From Gammaproteobacteria bacterium UBA6968 (lineage in GTDB: Bacteria > Pseudomonadota > Gammaproteobacteria > Pseudomonadales > Azotimanducaceae), in assembly GCA_002450255.1 (NCBI GenBank), contig DJYW01000123.1:59019-71712 (forward strand): a stretch of 12,694 nucleotides of DNA. Direction: 5' to 3'. Within the stretch, counting starts at the first letter, position 1. Every line of letters begins with the position of its first letter. Shown piece after piece: positions 1 through 5,800 of this stretch. Under the pieces are notes generated by a model that was given only the letters and a program-made list of their open reading frames with translations, was not told where the DNA came from and searched no databases. Both the position numbers and the translations under genes were made by a program.

Positions 1-12
1 GGCTTCGGTTAG

Positions 13-47
13 CATTCTGCTGCGCAAGGCCCTGCTAAAGCAGAATG
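13..47. repeat. Perfect 9-bp inverted repeat near the left edge
   Basis: CATTCTGCT (13-21) and AGCAGAATG (39-47) are exact reverse complements separated by 17 bases, so the stretch could fold into a 9-bp stem. No T-run follows on either strand, so it does not look like an ordinary intrinsic terminator. A short open frame reading on the plus strand stops at 50-52 and overlaps it; this could be the tail of a gene that lies outside the window, but 16 residues are too few to identify. They do not resemble the zinc-binding end of IleS, which often precedes lspA. Confidence 0.4.
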
Positions 48-201
48 GTTAAGTAAAGAATGTCTGGCCAAGCTTTTGCGCAATGGGTCGCACAGCGGAT
101 AGACCGCTGGCATAGCTAAGGTTTAGCTTAAGAACGCCCCACAATAACGAGCATTGAGCGGCTCTCGTTATAGCAACCGGCCTGCAAATCGAAGCGACAT
201 A

Positions 202-207
202 TATAAT
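202..207 (+). promoter_or_regulatory. Candidate -10 element for lspA-fkpB
   Basis: A perfect TATAAT lies 45 bases upstream of the lspA start. At the expected distance upstream (about 179-184) there is no good TTGACA match, so this is only a half-supported sigma-70 promoter. It would be needed if lspA is not co-transcribed with an upstream gene, and no ileS tail is visible directly before lspA. Confidence 0.3.
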
Positions 208-252
208 CGACTCATTTGAGCACTGTCCCAACTACTGAACGAACTAATAACC

Positions 253-783
253 ATGGTCGACACCTCTGCGAACTCCGCAAATTCTGACGCTGCTCATCCG
301 GGCCCATTCTTCATTGCCGCGATTTTCGTGTTCGCCGCGGATCAGCTAACCAAATGGTGGATAGTTGGGCATTTCTATTTGGGAGAGCGGCTTCAGGTCA
401 CTGAGTTTTTTGCCTGGGTGAGATGGCACAACGAAGGGGCTGCTTTTTCTTTTCTCGCCGATGCGGGCGGCTGGCAGAGGTGGTTCTTTGTCGTGTTGGG
501 GATTGCGGTTTGCGCCTATCTGATTGTTGAAGTCGTTCGGTTGCACAAAGACCAGCGGCCAATGGGGTGGATCTATGCGTTAATACTTGGCGGTGCCTTG
601 GGTAACCTGTATGACCGAGCTGTGGATGGTTATGTCGTCGATTTCATTCTGGTGCACTATCAGACTTATATTTTTCCAGCCTTCAACATCGCTGACTCCG
701 CATTGTGCTGTGGAGTTGGGCTCTGGATTTACATTATTTTCAGACATCCACAGTGGCTTAATGACTATCCCAGTTCGAAATAG
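253..783 (+). CDS. lspA: Lipoprotein signal peptidase (signal peptidase II)
   Basis: This inner-membrane aspartyl protease cuts the signal peptide from diacylglyceryl-modified prolipoproteins just before the lipidated cysteine. The 176-residue product has the conserved family blocks in order: DQLTK near residue 30, NEGAAFSFL from residue 60, GGALGNLYDR at 113-122, VVDF at 128-131 and FPAFNIADS at 141-149. By analogy with the solved Pseudomonas enzyme, the catalytic aspartates would be D130 and D148. Four hydrophobic segments (roughly 17-37, 77-95, 107-125 and 148-164) fit the four-helix topology. The N-terminal 16 residues are polar and slightly longer than in E. coli (164 residues in total). 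No strong Shine-Dalgarno precedes the ATG. fkpB begins 8 bases after the stop, so the two are probably one transcript. Prolipoproteins such as BamD, encoded in this window, are its substrates. Confidence 0.97.
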   Translation: MVDTSANSANSDAAHPGPFFIAAIFVFAADQLTKWWIVGHFYLGERLQVTEFFAWVRWHNEGAAFSFLADAGGWQRWFFVVLGIAVCAYLIVEVVRLHKDQRPMGWIYALILGGALGNLYDRAVDGYVVDFILVHYQTYIFPAFNIADSALCCGVGLWIYIIFRHPQWLNDYPSSK

Positions 784-791
784 GAAACGTT

Positions 792-1298
792 ATGTCTGAT
801 GTCATCGCTTCTTCGCAGACCCACGCGCCGAGGATAGCGGCTGGATCGAAGGTCAAAATGCACTTTGGCCTGATTTTGCCTACCGGTGAGGAAATCGATA
901 CGACTCGTCGCGGGAAGCCAGCCGAGTTGGTGATCGGGGATGGCAATCTCTTACCCGGTTTTGAGGCCGCGATTATAGGAATGTCTGCCGGCGACGACGC
1001 GCAACTCCTGATACCCGCCGCGCAAGCATTTGGTGAGCGGAACGAAGCAAATATCCGCACTATGGCGCGTTCTCGTTTCGGTGATATGAGTGAAGATGAA
1101 TTAGAGCCCGGCCTGGTGGTTTCGTTTCAGGCACCGGACGGCGAACTGCCGGGTGTCATTGTCGACATCTATACCGAGTCCATTCGTGTTGATTTCAATC
1201 ATCCGTTGAGCGGCACGGACATCACCTTCGATGTATCGATTTTAGCGGTGTCTAATGCAGAGGCCGCAGTTGCGAGTTATTCGCCAACAGACGACTAA
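792..1298 (+). CDS. fkpB: FKBP-type peptidyl-prolyl cis-trans isomerase (FkpB/SlpA-like)
   Basis: This is a cytoplasmic prolyl isomerase of the SlyD/SlpA subfamily, expected to help protein folding. The 168-residue product starts the FKBP fold with a GEEIDTT strand-turn near 32-38, followed by the hallmark GDGNLLPGFE at 49-58 and IPAAQAFGERN at 74-84. The region 85-133 corresponds to the insert-in-flap chaperone domain. The chain closes with the family signature VDFNHPLSGTDITFDV at 133-148. It is about 20 residues longer than E. coli FkpB (149), with extra polar residues at both ends. A Shine-Dalgarno (AGGAA, 782-786) overlaps the lspA stop and supports this ATG. The usual next gene, ispH, is absent; a minus-strand pseudopilin gene converges on it instead. 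The palindrome GCCACTAGTGGC at 1360-1371 lies in the convergent gap but has no loop or T-run, so no terminator can be called. Confidence 0.95.
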   Translation: MSDVIASSQTHAPRIAAGSKVKMHFGLILPTGEEIDTTRRGKPAELVIGDGNLLPGFEAAIIGMSAGDDAQLLIPAAQAFGERNEANIRTMARSRFGDMSEDELEPGLVVSFQAPDGELPGVIVDIYTESIRVDFNHPLSGTDITFDVSILAVSNAEAAVASYSPTDD

Positions 1299-1371
1299 CT
1301 TTGATCACCAAACAGCGCATATCTAACTGCGAATCAGGGTCGGAGGACCTTGCCGCTGCGCCACTAGTGGC

Positions 1372-1962
1372 TCATAAGTCTGTACAAGACAGTTTGTTTT
1401 TCCCAAGCCGCAGAGGTTTCGCAGATTCGGCGTATAGTCGTCCGCTGTGATTCACTACGATCACCATTGTTGCGCCGGCACTGCAGAAGGTTAAGCGACC
1501 GTTTTGCCAAGCGGTTAGTCCATTCGCCAAAAAACGCACATAAGGTCGCGAGCCAAAGCTCCGCCAAGTTAGGGCTTGGCCTCGTGCCAGCGGTGCAATG
1601 ACTTCCAGTAATGCATCCGGCCGATCAAAGCTTAGATTGTTGTTTACGTCGACAAAGACAAGTGCGCCGCTGTGCCATCGGTTAGCCGTGGCGCACTTCA
1701 ATCCGCGAACGATTTCTTCAGGAGATCGGACCGGAGTCTGGTGTGTTTTGTCTGCTTCGCGCGGACATACCATAACGGGTGCGCGCAGCGATAGAGAGAC
1801 ATGTTGTGCGGTCCGCAATACACGCACATACCGCTGTACTAACAGATCCAGGTCCTCTGCGTGCTTGAGCGAGAATAGATTGGGTAGCGCAAAGTAGGCG
1901 AGCGCAGACAGCACAGATACGCAGATTAATATTTCAAGAAGAGTGAAGCCGCGGCACAGCAT
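1372..1962 (-). CDS. fimT: FimT/GspH-family minor pseudopilin
   Basis: This is a type IV pilin-like minor subunit, expected to sit in the inner membrane and be processed by a prepilin peptidase. The N-terminus is a textbook class III leader: a five-residue leader ending RG, then FTLLEIL, with the conserved glutamate five residues into the mature chain (E10) and a hydrophobic stretch to about residue 30. The C-terminal part fits the GspH domain, with VFVDVNNNLSFD near 102-113, LTWRSFGSRPYVRFLANG at 131-148, a cysteine at 160 and VNHSGRLY at 170-177. Four mature cysteines (66, 90, 160, 193) could form disulphides. The ribosome site upstream of the ATG is weak. FimT proteins of this type are pilus-priming minor pilins and in some species DNA-uptake receptors. 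No other pilus gene is present, so its partner machinery must lie elsewhere or be lost. FimT versus FimU naming is uncertain. Confidence 0.85.
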   Translation of the reverse strand: MLCRGFTLLEILICVSVLSALAYFALPNLFSLKHAEDLDLLVQRYVRVLRTAQHVSLSLRAPVMVCPREADKTHQTPVRSPEEIVRGLKCATANRWHSGALVFVDVNNNLSFDRPDALLEVIAPLARGQALTWRSFGSRPYVRFLANGLTAWQNGRLTFCSAGATMVIVVNHSGRLYAESAKPLRLGKNKLSCTDL

Positions 1963-2103
1963 GACGAGAGCGTAACGTGCCTTGCGAATATTAGGAGCGC
2001 GTTCCGCTTGCTAACTAGTAGGAGATTGCTGGCTCGAGCCGACGATCTGCAGTTTTTTGCAGCCGGTGCTGCCGGACTTTCATCAATACTGCCCTCGTTG
2101 TTA

Positions 2104-2132
2104 GACACTTTGTTGGACACTTTGTTGGACAC
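2104..2132. repeat. Short 12-bp tandem repeat
   Basis: The unit GACACTTTGTTG occurs twice back to back (2104-2115, 2116-2127) followed by a partial third copy GACAC (2128-2132). It lies in the roughly 200-base interval between the fimT and bamD genes, downstream of bamD. Read on the minus strand it would encode Val-Ser-Asn-Lys repeats in a GTG-started frame, but that frame overlaps fimT and has no other protein-like property. It may be a slippage-prone sequence. Confidence 0.6.
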
Positions 2133-2168
2133 AACGGCAGTATCGATAGTGTCGTGGGCCTGTAGCGC

Positions 2169-3155
2169 TTAACGAATGGTGATTGGCGGCGGTGCGTCAG
2201 GCCGATCCAGCAAGCCTAACGTGAGCAAGTTGACCCACGAGCGATCGCGATTTTGGATGCGATCTGCTAACACAAATTGGCCACTCTCGTCGAAGGCAGG
2301 ATAGTCGGCATGATTCAGCGCCAAGACGCGTAGTGCGTTGTCGGCTTCTTCTTCCAGTCCAAGCTTTGTATTGCACTCCACCAAGGTCGCTAAGGCGTCA
2401 GCACGAGCCGAGCTTTCGGGGTAATTGTCCAAAACAAAACGGGCCCGGTTAGCGGCAGCGACGAGCGCGCCGCGACGCAGATAATAGTCGGCCACCGCTA
2501 ATTCTGATCGTGCTAATAGATCCCGCAGATAAACCATTCGTTGCTTGGCGTCCGGCGCAAACTGGCTGTTGGGATACCGGCTCAATAGGGTTGCGAACTC
2601 TGTGTAGGATTCGCGTACCGGCAGCATATCTCTTTTGGCGCGGTCACCAGGGATCAAACCTTCTAGCAAATTCGTGCCGGGACGATATGCGGCTAACCCT
2701 TTCAGGTAAAAAGCGTAATCCACATTTTCATGGTTTGGATGCAGCCGGATGAAGCGATCGGCACCCGACCGGGCGCCTTCCAAGTCGTAGCTCATATAGC
2801 GAGCGTAGATGAGCTCCAGTTGCGCTTGTTCCGCAAAATCACCAAATGGGAAACGCGCTTCCAACAATTCCAGCTGCTGTATCGCGGAGGTAAAGTTCGA
2901 GGTGCGCAGTGAACGTTGCGCCTGTTGGTAGACTTTCTGCTCGGTGGTCTCGATGGTTTCTATATCCACCTCGTCTTTATCGCCACCCACAAATGGCATC
3001 CAACTGCAGCCAGTCATCGCCAACATAAGCGCCGCCGCAGCGATTCTTCGCGCTGAAGCGGAGTGCTTTCGGGATTCGCATGGCCTGCTGCTCTTGTCAT
3101 CGTTGGCAAGAGCTGGTGGACGGGGAAACTGAGATGAAAACAGCTGCAACAACAT
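2169..3155 (-). CDS. bamD: Outer-membrane assembly lipoprotein BamD
   Basis: BamD is the essential lipoprotein of the BAM complex; it binds the BamA POTRA region and helps recognise unfolded outer-membrane proteins in the periplasm. The 328-residue product has a hydrophobic signal core (about 38-47) ending in a lipobox MTGC, with C50 as the lipidation site. The mature chain is built of TPR-like helical pairs. Segments such as ARFPFGDFAEQAQLELIYA and DRFIRLHPNHENVDYAFYLKGL match the E. coli BamD core closely, as does RYPNSQFAPDAKQRMVYLRD. The pre-lipobox region is unusually long (49 residues, against about 19 in E. coli). No ATG or GTG start lies between M1 and M43, and M43 would leave almost no signal peptide. 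A TATAAT on the minus strand 45-50 bases upstream gives a sensible short leader, so the ATG at 3155 was kept. It is divergent from rluD, the usual arrangement. Confidence 0.95.
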   Translation of the reverse strand: MLLQLFSSQFPRPPALANDDKSSRPCESRKHSASARRIAAAALMLAMTGCSWMPFVGGDKDEVDIETIETTEQKVYQQAQRSLRTSNFTSAIQQLELLEARFPFGDFAEQAQLELIYARYMSYDLEGARSGADRFIRLHPNHENVDYAFYLKGLAAYRPGTNLLEGLIPGDRAKRDMLPVRESYTEFATLLSRYPNSQFAPDAKQRMVYLRDLLARSELAVADYYLRRGALVAAANRARFVLDNYPESSARADALATLVECNTKLGLEEEADNALRVLALNHADYPAFDESGQFVLADRIQNRDRSWVNLLTLGLLDRPDAPPPITIR

Positions 3156-3199
3156 GTGATGGTATGCCTATGTGACTGGGTAACCGACTGACGGGCTGC

Positions 3200-3205
3200 A
3201 TTATA
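3200..3205 (-). promoter_or_regulatory. Candidate -10 element for bamD
   Basis: On the minus strand these bases read TATAAT, a perfect sigma-70 -10 box, placed so that transcription would begin near 3193 with a leader of about 38 bases before the bamD ATG. The region 17 bases further upstream shows no convincing TTGACA match. The position supports the long bamD start at 3155. Confidence 0.45.
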
Positions 3206-3374
3206 GACCTCATACGGAGTCTGCTGCCATCCTGCGAAACGAAATCGTCCTGGTAAGGTTTGCTAACTCTAAGCCGGGGCGTTTATCCGGATGGCGTTTT
3301 CTGCAGAGTTTGCTCGTGACGAGTCATCTATCGGGCGCTTTCCTTACACGAGACATAGCCCTTCTTGCTGCAGG

Positions 3375-3410
3375 CGTCTTTGCTACCGATGCTTGAGCAT
3401 CGGAGAGACG
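3375..3410 (+). other. Extended stem-loop in the rluD upstream region
   Basis: CCGATGC (3386-3392) and GCATCGG (3397-3403) form a perfect 7-bp stem closed by a TTGA tetraloop. CGTCT (3375-3379) and AGACG (3406-3410) extend it after an internal loop. The 3' arm overlaps the GGAGAG ribosome site of the small frame that starts at 3411, so folding of the RNA would hide that site. No T-run follows, which argues against a simple terminator. Confidence 0.5.
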
Positions 3411-3488
3411 ATGTTTGGGCCGTACGAAAAAGCGTTGGGCAAAAACCTGTCGAATGAGATTCGGAAAGACAAGACGGTTTCATGCTAG
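3411..3488 (+). CDS. Possible small protein or leader peptide, 25 residues
   Basis: An ATG preceded by a good Shine-Dalgarno (GGAGAG, 3402-3407) opens a 25-codon frame ending in TAG, 175 bases upstream of rluD. The product begins MFGPYEKALGK and is otherwise polar and basic, ending in a cysteine; there is no membrane segment and I recognise no family. The frame differs from that of rluD. Its ribosome site is partly buried in the stem-loop just upstream. It could be a regulatory leader peptide or chance; length alone gives no coding evidence. Confidence 0.25.
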   Translation: MFGPYEKALGKNLSNEIRKDKTVSC

Positions 3489-3663
3489 TCACTGCAACGA
3501 GTATGAGTCGACGATTTACGTCGCAAGTGCTGAAATCAATTCTCTTCCGCATTTAGCTTGTCTTACTTTTCTGAGCCTACAGAGAATCTGCCAACCCAGC
3601 ATAGATCCAATGCCTCGGCGTCAAAGCCCAGCGTCGTGCCGGATTTGGCGCTATCATCTGCGC

Positions 3664-4653
3664 ATGGAAGAGCCAGACGAAACAGATTTTCAACAAGGCG
3701 AAGTGCCGGACGCATTGGCGGGCGAGCGACTTGATAAAGTCGCAGCGATCTTATTCCAGGATTTTTCTCGCGCTGAGTTAACACGCTGGATTGGCGCCGG
3801 TGACTTAACCCTCAATGGTGAGACTGTAAAACCGAAAACCAAGGTGTTTGGAGGCGAACAGCTGCAGCTTATCGCACAGGTGCGTGACCTAGAGGCGTGG
3901 CATGAACCTCAGGCGATGGCGCTGGATGTGATCTACGAGGATGCCGATATTCTGGTGCTAAATAAACCCGCGGGTTTGGTGGTGCATCCTGGTGCTGGCA
4001 ATCGCGACCGCACGTTGGTGAATGGGCTGCTCCATTATCGCAGAACACTTGCTGAGCTGCCTCGCGCTGGCATCGTGCATCGGTTAGATAAAGATACCAG
4101 CGGTCTGATGGTTGTTGCTGCCAGTTCCGCAGCCTACCGGTATCTAGTCGCAGCGATTCAAGCACGCCAGGTCGCACGGCATTATGTGGCGGTTTGTGAA
4201 GGCGCAATGGTCGCCGGTCAAGATATCGACACGTCGATTGGCCGAGATCCGCGGGCGCGTAAACGGCAAGCAGTGCGCGACGACGGCAAACCCGCTTTCA
4301 CTGAGGTACGAGTGCGTGATCGGTATCGCGTGCATACCCTCATCGAGGCTCGCCTTGGCAGCGGTCGAACACATCAAATTCGGGTCCACCTACAGAGCAT
4401 TGGGCACCCGTTGGTGGGCGATCGCTTATATGGCAGTCGCGGTCGAATTCCAAAAGGTGCTGAGGCGAGCATGGTGCAGTTGTTACAAAGCTTTCCGCGC
4501 CAAGCCTTGCATGCAGCACATTTGGCTTTTGAGCATCCCGTTAGCAAAGAATTTATGGCATTTGATCAGCCGCCACCGGAAGACTTTGCTCATCTCACCG
4601 AGCTGTTGGCTGCGGACGCCGATTTGTCGCAAGTGGTTGATGCAGGCAGTTGA
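3664..4653 (+). CDS. rluD: 23S rRNA pseudouridine synthase RluD (positions 1911/1915/1917)
   Basis: RluD converts three uridines in helix 69 of 23S rRNA to pseudouridine and is important for ribosome assembly. From the ATG at 3664 the product is 329 residues, close to E. coli RluD (326). An N-terminal S4 RNA-binding domain (about 20-75, containing ERLDKVAAILFQDFSRAEL) precedes the catalytic domain. That domain has LVLNKPAGLVVHPGAGN near 97-113, the catalytic block GIVHRLDKDTSGLMVVA with D142 as nucleophile, and GRTHQIRVHLQSIGHPLVGD further on. The frame is open upstream to an ATG at 3415, and another ATG lies at 3610, but those added residues do not look like family sequence. The chosen start lacks a clear Shine-Dalgarno. 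pgeF begins 6 bases after the stop, so the two are probably co-transcribed. Confidence 0.95.
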   Translation: MEEPDETDFQQGEVPDALAGERLDKVAAILFQDFSRAELTRWIGAGDLTLNGETVKPKTKVFGGEQLQLIAQVRDLEAWHEPQAMALDVIYEDADILVLNKPAGLVVHPGAGNRDRTLVNGLLHYRRTLAELPRAGIVHRLDKDTSGLMVVAASSAAYRYLVAAIQARQVARHYVAVCEGAMVAGQDIDTSIGRDPRARKRQAVRDDGKPAFTEVRVRDRYRVHTLIEARLGSGRTHQIRVHLQSIGHPLVGDRLYGSRGRIPKGAEASMVQLLQSFPRQALHAAHLAFEHPVSKEFMAFDQPPPEDFAHLTELLAADADLSQVVDAGS

Positions 4654-4659
4654 CCTGGC

Positions 4660-5550
4660 ATGAGCGATTATTTGCCAACGTCGAATATCGCCTCTCTATT
4701 GGCCGAAGATGAGTTGCTGTGGCCCTCCTGGACTATCACGCATGCAAACGTAATCGCGTTTACGACTACTCGAATCGGCGGCGTAAGCACCGGCCCTTTC
4801 GCGAGCAATAATCTTCGCTATGACATTGGCGACGCCGCAGAGCACGTTACTGCGAATCGTCAAAGACTGACCCTAACGATTGCCGCGTTAGAGCGAGGCG
4901 CGCTTGCTGAGGCCAATACAGATGCGCTAGCGCAGCCGTGTATCGTGCAGTGGCTCGACCAGGTGCATGGCATCGATGTGGCTAAGGTGCCATTACCAGA
5001 AAGCGGTATGGACAGCGAGCTTGCGCCAACCGCCGAAACAACGCCAAGGGCTGATGCCATGTGGACAAAACAGCCCGGTGTGGCCTTAGCCATTCAAACC
5101 GCAGATTGTTTACCGGTTTTGTTATGCGACCGAGCAGGCACTGTAATCGGTGCGGCGCACGCCGGTTGGCGCGGATTAGTTGCGGGCGTGCTAGAGGCCT
5201 TAGTCGCCGCGATGCCCGTTGCGGCAGATGATTTGGTAGCCTGGATTGGCCCCGGTATTGGTCCGCAAAGCTATGAGGTGGGCGCGGAGGTCTGGCAACC
5301 CATAGCGGTACATACGCCGCAGGTTGTGTTGAGTCACCCGACGGATAGCAGCAAACGACTACTGGATCTGAAGTGCTTGGCAGAATTGAAATTGCGGCGA
5401 ATTGGTCTGCCGGTTGAGGCGATTTTCTCCTCCGCCCATTGCACCTATACCGACGCGCGACTATTTTCTTATCGGCAGGCTACGCAAGCTGGCGGTCCGG
5501 GACAGACCGGTCGAATGGCGAGCGTGATTGCGCTGCCTCGCTCGTTCTGA
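4660..5550 (+). CDS. pgeF: Peptidoglycan editing factor PgeF (YfiH, Cu/Zn laccase-like fold)
   Basis: This is a YfiH/DUF152 family protein. In E. coli it clears mis-incorporated serine-containing muropeptide precursors; related proteins show purine nucleoside phosphorylase or polyphenol oxidase activity. The 296-residue product contains FTTTRIGGVSTGPFASNNL near 34-52, LDQVHG with H103, TADCLPVLLC with C150, and AAHAGWRGL with H167. H103, C150 and H167 are the expected metal-binding triad. GPGIGPQSYEVG (197-208) and a C-terminal SYRQ...TGRMASVI segment complete the fold. It is about 50 residues longer than E. coli YfiH (243), with extra sequence before QVHG (about 76-95) and between H103 and the ADAMWT strand (about 112-130). 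There is no clear ribosome site; the 6-base spacing from rluD suggests translational coupling. The rluD-pgeF pairing is widespread, but the clpB gene that often follows is not here. Confidence 0.93.
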   Translation: MSDYLPTSNIASLLAEDELLWPSWTITHANVIAFTTTRIGGVSTGPFASNNLRYDIGDAAEHVTANRQRLTLTIAALERGALAEANTDALAQPCIVQWLDQVHGIDVAKVPLPESGMDSELAPTAETTPRADAMWTKQPGVALAIQTADCLPVLLCDRAGTVIGAAHAGWRGLVAGVLEALVAAMPVAADDLVAWIGPGIGPQSYEVGAEVWQPIAVHTPQVVLSHPTDSSKRLLDLKCLAELKLRRIGLPVEAIFSSAHCTYTDARLFSYRQATQAGGPGQTGRMASVIALPRSF

Positions 5551-5588
5551 CTTACCTCTGCCTGCGCTTCTCTTCTTTTCTATTTGAA

Positions 5589-5614
5589 GTTCTGGGCCGC
5601 ATACGGCACAGAAC
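5589..5614. repeat. Inverted repeat between pgeF and ilvI
   Basis: GTTCTG (5589-5594) pairs with CAGAAC (5609-5614); after one G-A mismatch, GCCG (5596-5599) pairs with CGGC (5604-5607) around a 4-base CATA loop. The 10-bp stem lies 39 bases after the pgeF stop. A pyrimidine-rich tract precedes it and no T-run follows, so it is not a standard intrinsic terminator on the plus strand. It might protect the pgeF mRNA end or bind a regulator. Confidence 0.5.
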
Positions 5615-5666
5615 GTAAAGATTAGTAGAAAACGTCCCCAGAATATGCGCTGGGAGACTTTCCAGT

Positions 5667-5695
5667 TTGACATGCTGCCTCGGAATCACAAGAAT
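5667..5695 (+). promoter_or_regulatory. Candidate promoter of the ilvIHC operon
   Basis: A perfect TTGACA (5667-5672) is followed after exactly 17 bases by AAGAAT (5690-5695), which matches the -10 consensus at four of six positions including the final AAT. Transcription would begin near 5702, leaving a leader of about 100 bases that contains the 8-bp stem-loop just before ilvI. Confidence 0.45.
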
Positions 5696-5750
5696 AGCCG
5701 GCTCGCTGCGGGCCTGTCCCGTGTCCCAAAGAAATCAATAGCTTACCCTT

Positions 5751-5778
5751 CATCGCGTAACCGGTGCAAAACGCGATG
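5751..5778 (+). promoter_or_regulatory. Leader stem-loop directly upstream of ilvI
   Basis: CATCGCGT (5751-5758) and ACGCGATG (5771-5778) are perfect complements around a 12-base loop. The stem ends 12 bases before the ilvI Shine-Dalgarno. Only three T residues follow it, so terminator function is weak at best. No leader peptide rich in Val, Leu or Ile codons is visible in the preceding 100 bases, which argues against classical ribosome-mediated attenuation. A frame of 10 codons (5776-5808) overlaps the ilvI start but has no branched-chain codon run. Confidence 0.45.
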
Positions 5779-5790
5779 TTTAGGATGGAT

Positions 5791-5794
5791 GAGG
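5791..5794 (+). promoter_or_regulatory. Shine-Dalgarno that fixes the ilvI start
   Basis: GAGG sits six bases before the ATG at 5801. The frame is open 52 codons further upstream to an ATG at 5645, but that extension is not family-like, and this well-placed site decides for 5801. Confidence 0.75.
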
Positions 5795-5800
5795 TACATA

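Larger units (their letters stand above)
3156..3663. other. Divergent bamD-rluD intergenic region
   Basis: This 508-base stretch between two divergent genes has no recognisable conserved protein gene. It holds a minus-strand -10 element for bamD (3200-3205), an extended stem-loop (3375-3410) followed by a possible 25-codon gene (3411-3488), a small hairpin CGACG/CGTCG (3509-3523) and a TATCAT just before the rluD start. The reading frame of rluD stays open back to 3415, but family length argues against translation from there. Confidence 0.6.

Noticed and set aside
1..52. C-terminus of IleS in the plus-strand frame ending at 50-52
   Set aside because: The 16 visible residues lack the cysteine-rich zinc-binding end expected of IleS and are too few to assign.
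49..231. 60-codon minus-strand frame upstream of lspA
   Set aside because: It has no recognisable domain and covers the probable lspA promoter region; the composition looks like chance.
1360..1371. 12-bp palindrome GCCACTAGTGGC between the convergent fkpB and fimT genes as a terminator
   Set aside because: A perfect palindrome without loop or T-run does not make a terminator; it could be a chance or protein-binding site.
1926..2132. 68-codon GTG-started minus-strand frame overlapping fimT
   Set aside because: Its N-terminus is just the 12-bp tandem repeat, it overlaps the fimT start, and the rest has no protein-like pattern.
3328..3552. 74-codon minus-strand frame in the bamD-rluD gap
   Set aside because: It has no ribosome site, no family resemblance and an odd Ser/Cys-rich composition.
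3415..3663. N-terminal extension of rluD from the ATG at 3415
   Set aside because: The 83 extra residues do not resemble RluD. Starting at 3664 gives the family's normal length and N-terminus.
5521..5549. Hairpin CGAGCG/CGCTCG at the end of pgeF as a terminator
   Set aside because: It lies within the coding sequence, has a 14-base loop and is not followed by a T-run.
5645..5800. N-terminal extension of ilvI from the ATG at 5645
   Set aside because: It would read through the likely promoter. The ATG at 5801 has a well-placed GAGG and begins a normal acetolactate synthase N-terminus.
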